From Streptomyces sp. NBC_01210 (GTDB taxonomy: Bacteria; Actinomycetota; Actinomycetes; Streptomycetales; Streptomycetaceae), in NCBI RefSeq assembly GCF_036010325.1, contig NZ_CP108549.1, positions 4,526,001 to 4,590,000 on the forward strand: DNA of 64,000 bases, in the 5' to 3' direction. Position numbers and translations under genes: made by a program. Positions 62,404 through 64,000 of the stretch are shown here, one piece after another; position 1 is the stretch's first letter; every line of letters starts with the position of its first letter. The notes under the pieces were generated by a model, which was not told the DNA's origin, did no database searches, and saw only the letters and a list, made by a program, of their open reading frames with translations.

Positions 62404-63300
62404 ATGGCCACCACCGACCGGCAGTCCGTCACCCTGGCCCTCGCCCACGCTCTTTCCGCCGCCGAGCGCGGGCTCCCCGTCATACCCCTGTCCCCCACCA
62501 AGCTCCCCGCCCTGCGCTCTCCCCACCGTGGCGACCCCGAGCCGGTCCTGTGCCGCGGTGAATGCGGCCTCCCGGGCCATGGCGTCCACGACGCGACCAC
62601 CGACCCCGCGGGCGTACGCGCCCTCTTCGCCGCCGCTCCCTGGGCCACCGGCTACGGCATCGCCTGCGGCCGGCCCCCGCACCATCTGATCGGCATCGAC
62701 CTCGACACCAAGTCCGCCACCTCCTCGACCGACTCCGTGTCCGCGCTCCAGCACCTGGCCCTGCGGCATCTGTTCACGATCCCGGAGACGGTCACGGTCC
62801 TCACCCCCAGCGGCGGCCGCCACCTCTGGCTGACCGGACCGCCCGACGTCGTCGTCCCGAACTCCGCGAGCCGGCTCGCCCCCGGCATCGACGTCCGCGG
62901 CGCAGGCGGCTACCTCGTAGGCCCCGGCTCGGTCTCCGCCCACGGCGCGTACCGCCTCGCTCCCGGTACCGCCGAGCTGGCACCCGCGCCCTGCCCCCGC
63001 GCACTCCTTCGCCTTGTCGCACCCCCCGCACACCCCCACCACCCCACCCGCACCGCACCGTCCCCACTACCCCAGGGCCACGGTCAGGGCCACGGCCTGG
63101 TCCAGTTCGTGCTTGCGGCGCACGAGGGCCAGCGCAACACTCGGCTGTTCTGGGCGGCTTGCCGCGCCTACGAGAACGGCTTCGGCGAGGAGCTCGCGGA
63201 CGCCCTCACCGATGCGGCGGTCCACGCGGGCCTCACCGAACGCGAAGCCCGGGCGACGATCGCCTCGGCCGACCGACTCACCTCGGGCCGCCGCCACTGA
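62404..63300 (+). CDS. Bifunctional primase/polymerase-type protein
   Basis: 298 residues from ATG 62404. The archaeo-eukaryotic primase fold is seen as ALAHALSAAERGLPVIPLSP near the start, a short CRGECGLPGHG zinc-like knuckle, GYGIACGRPPHHLIGIDLDT with the metal-binding DxD, and TPSGGRHLWLTGPPDVVVPN with the catalytic His. The C-terminal 90 residues include VLAAHEGQRNTRLFWAACRA and a helical end, as in Prim-Pol proteins of actinomycete chromosomes and integrated plasmids. No helicase, integrase or Rep gene is next to it here. It may repair gaps or be a relict of an element. Confidence 0.9.
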   Translation: MATTDRQSVTLALAHALSAAERGLPVIPLSPTKLPALRSPHRGDPEPVLCRGECGLPGHGVHDATTDPAGVRALFAAAPWATGYGIACGRPPHHLIGIDLDTKSATSSTDSVSALQHLALRHLFTIPETVTVLTPSGGRHLWLTGPPDVVVPNSASRLAPGIDVRGAGGYLVGPGSVSAHGAYRLAPGTAELAPAPCPRALLRLVAPPAHPHHPTRTAPSPLPQGHGQGHGLVQFVLAAHEGQRNTRLFWAACRAYENGFGEELADALTDAAVHAGLTEREARATIASADRLTSGRRH

Positions 63301-63455
63301 CCGGGCGCCCCTGCGCGGCCACCCGGACCGGCCCCGGCCCGGGCCCCGGCACCTGCGTGCCCTGCTCCTGCACTGGCCCACCCGCCCGGACGGGCCCACC
63401 CTGGATATACAGGGGGGGCACGATCCCGCCCGCAGGTGACTCACGGAGACCCGCC

Positions 63456-64000
63456 ATGAGCATTCACAAGGTCGGAAGGGACATCACCGTACTCAGCGAT
63501 TGCCTGGAGGTGCCCGGGATCGGCTTCCTCCCGGTCAACGCCTTTGTCCTGCACGCCGCCCAGCCCGTCGTCGTCGACACCGGCCTCGGGCTCCCCGACC
63601 GGAACTTCGTCGAGACGCTCAGCTCGGCCCTCGACCCCGCCGACGTACGGTGGATCTGGCTCACCCACCCCGATCGCGACCACACCGGCGGACTGTTCGA
63701 TCTGCTCGCCGCCGCTCCCCACGCGCGCGTGGTGACCACGTTCATCGGCGCCGGGCTCATGTCCACCGAGCGGCCGCTGCCGCTGGACCGTATCTGCCTG
63801 GTCAACCCCGGCCAGACCCTGGACGCCGGCGACCGCGCCCTCATGGCCTTCCGGCCACCGCTGTTCGACAACCCCGCCACCGTCGGCTTCTACGACGAGC
63901 GATCGGCGGCCTGCTTCAGCTCCGACTGCTTCGGCGCGCCCATGCCCAGCGCCGAACTCGCCCTCACCGACAACGTCGGCGCCTTCCCCGCCGGCCAGCT
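63456..64000 (+). CDS. Metallo-beta-lactamase-fold protein (partial, right edge)
   Basis: 181 codons of an open frame from ATG 63456 (GGAGAC upstream); the C-terminus is beyond the window. The fold begins DITVLSDCLEVPGIGFLPVN, AFVLHAAQPVVVDTGLGLPD. The metal motif is THPDRDHTGG, an HxDxDH rather than the HxHxDH of most members; HxExDH in flavodiiron proteins is the nearest parallel, so a di-iron or redox-sensing role is possible. A later SSDCFG supplies another Asp ligand. No neighbouring gene is visible downstream. Confidence 0.85.
   Translation, partial: MSIHKVGRDITVLSDCLEVPGIGFLPVNAFVLHAAQPVVVDTGLGLPDRNFVETLSSALDPADVRWIWLTHPDRDHTGGLFDLLAAAPHARVVTTFIGAGLMSTERPLPLDRICLVNPGQTLDAGDRALMAFRPPLFDNPATVGFYDERSAACFSSDCFGAPMPSAELALTDNVGAFPAGQ

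Overview
The window is chromosomal DNA of a Streptomyces-type actinomycete. It has very high G+C, GTG and TTG starts behind purine-rich ribosome sites, an adjacent SigF/SigN-type sigma factor pair, a subtilisin-inhibitor gene, a small double-glycine leader peptide and many LuxR/TetR/MarR/MerR regulators. No species can be assigned from the sequence alone.

Layout. 1-5.2 kb is core housekeeping: a degenerate M48-like membrane protein (cut by the left edge), purD, dnaX, the SRP RNA and tRNA-Ser(GGA). 5.3-11.6 kb is a looser stretch of small stress or unknown proteins (DUF4239, an esterase, a double-glycine peptide, PRC-barrel, DUF5994) with broken genes, including a CGNR zinc-finger pseudogene. 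11.6-20.2 kb holds a LuxR regulator with an FAD oxidoreductase, an HhH-GPD repair protein, a secreted M28 peptidase, a HerA-like ATPase gene interrupted by one in-frame TAA, and a LytR_C protein. 20.2-27 kb is conserved: upp, tadA with its partner, tRNA-Ser(CGA), then the two sigma factors. 27-31.6 kb is a MarR-controlled unit: an MFS pump fused to three carboxypeptidase-regulatory-like repeats, a YceI protein that carries the same kind of repeat, and a PPOX flavoprotein. A nested tandem repeat (39-bp and 147/148-bp modules) fills 31.65-32.46 kb.

32.6-39.9 kb has a TetR gene beside the wreck of an MFS pump, then a glycosylation unit (GT39-type membrane transferase and GT2-GtrA fusion, overlapping by ATGA) next to a two-component system. 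40-43.6 kb has an amidohydrolase and monooxygenase pair, a DUF2797 gene with a GAAC-N4-GTTC box upstream, and a MerR gene facing a DUF3291 gene across two abutting palindromes. 43.6-49 kb looks like accessory DNA: a secreted beta-propeller protein, small unknowns, a tyrosine-recombinase scrap and a glutamate decarboxylase, bracketed by two related ~60-bp direct repeats, the right one next to tRNA-Arg(ACG).

49-54.2 kb carries two tRNAs, an SSI-type inhibitor and a 1,312-residue PAS/receiver protein that seems to have lost the kinase histidine. 54.2-61.5 kb is lipid catabolism: an acyl-CoA ligase, an ECF sigma factor and a tightly overlapping five-gene operon matching the mycobacterial igr (ChsE/ChsH/Ltp2) steroid side-chain cassette. 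The right end has a small secreted Asn/Ser/Gly-rich protein, an 11-bp-period repeat in front of a primase-polymerase, and a metallo-beta-lactamase-fold protein cut by the window edge.
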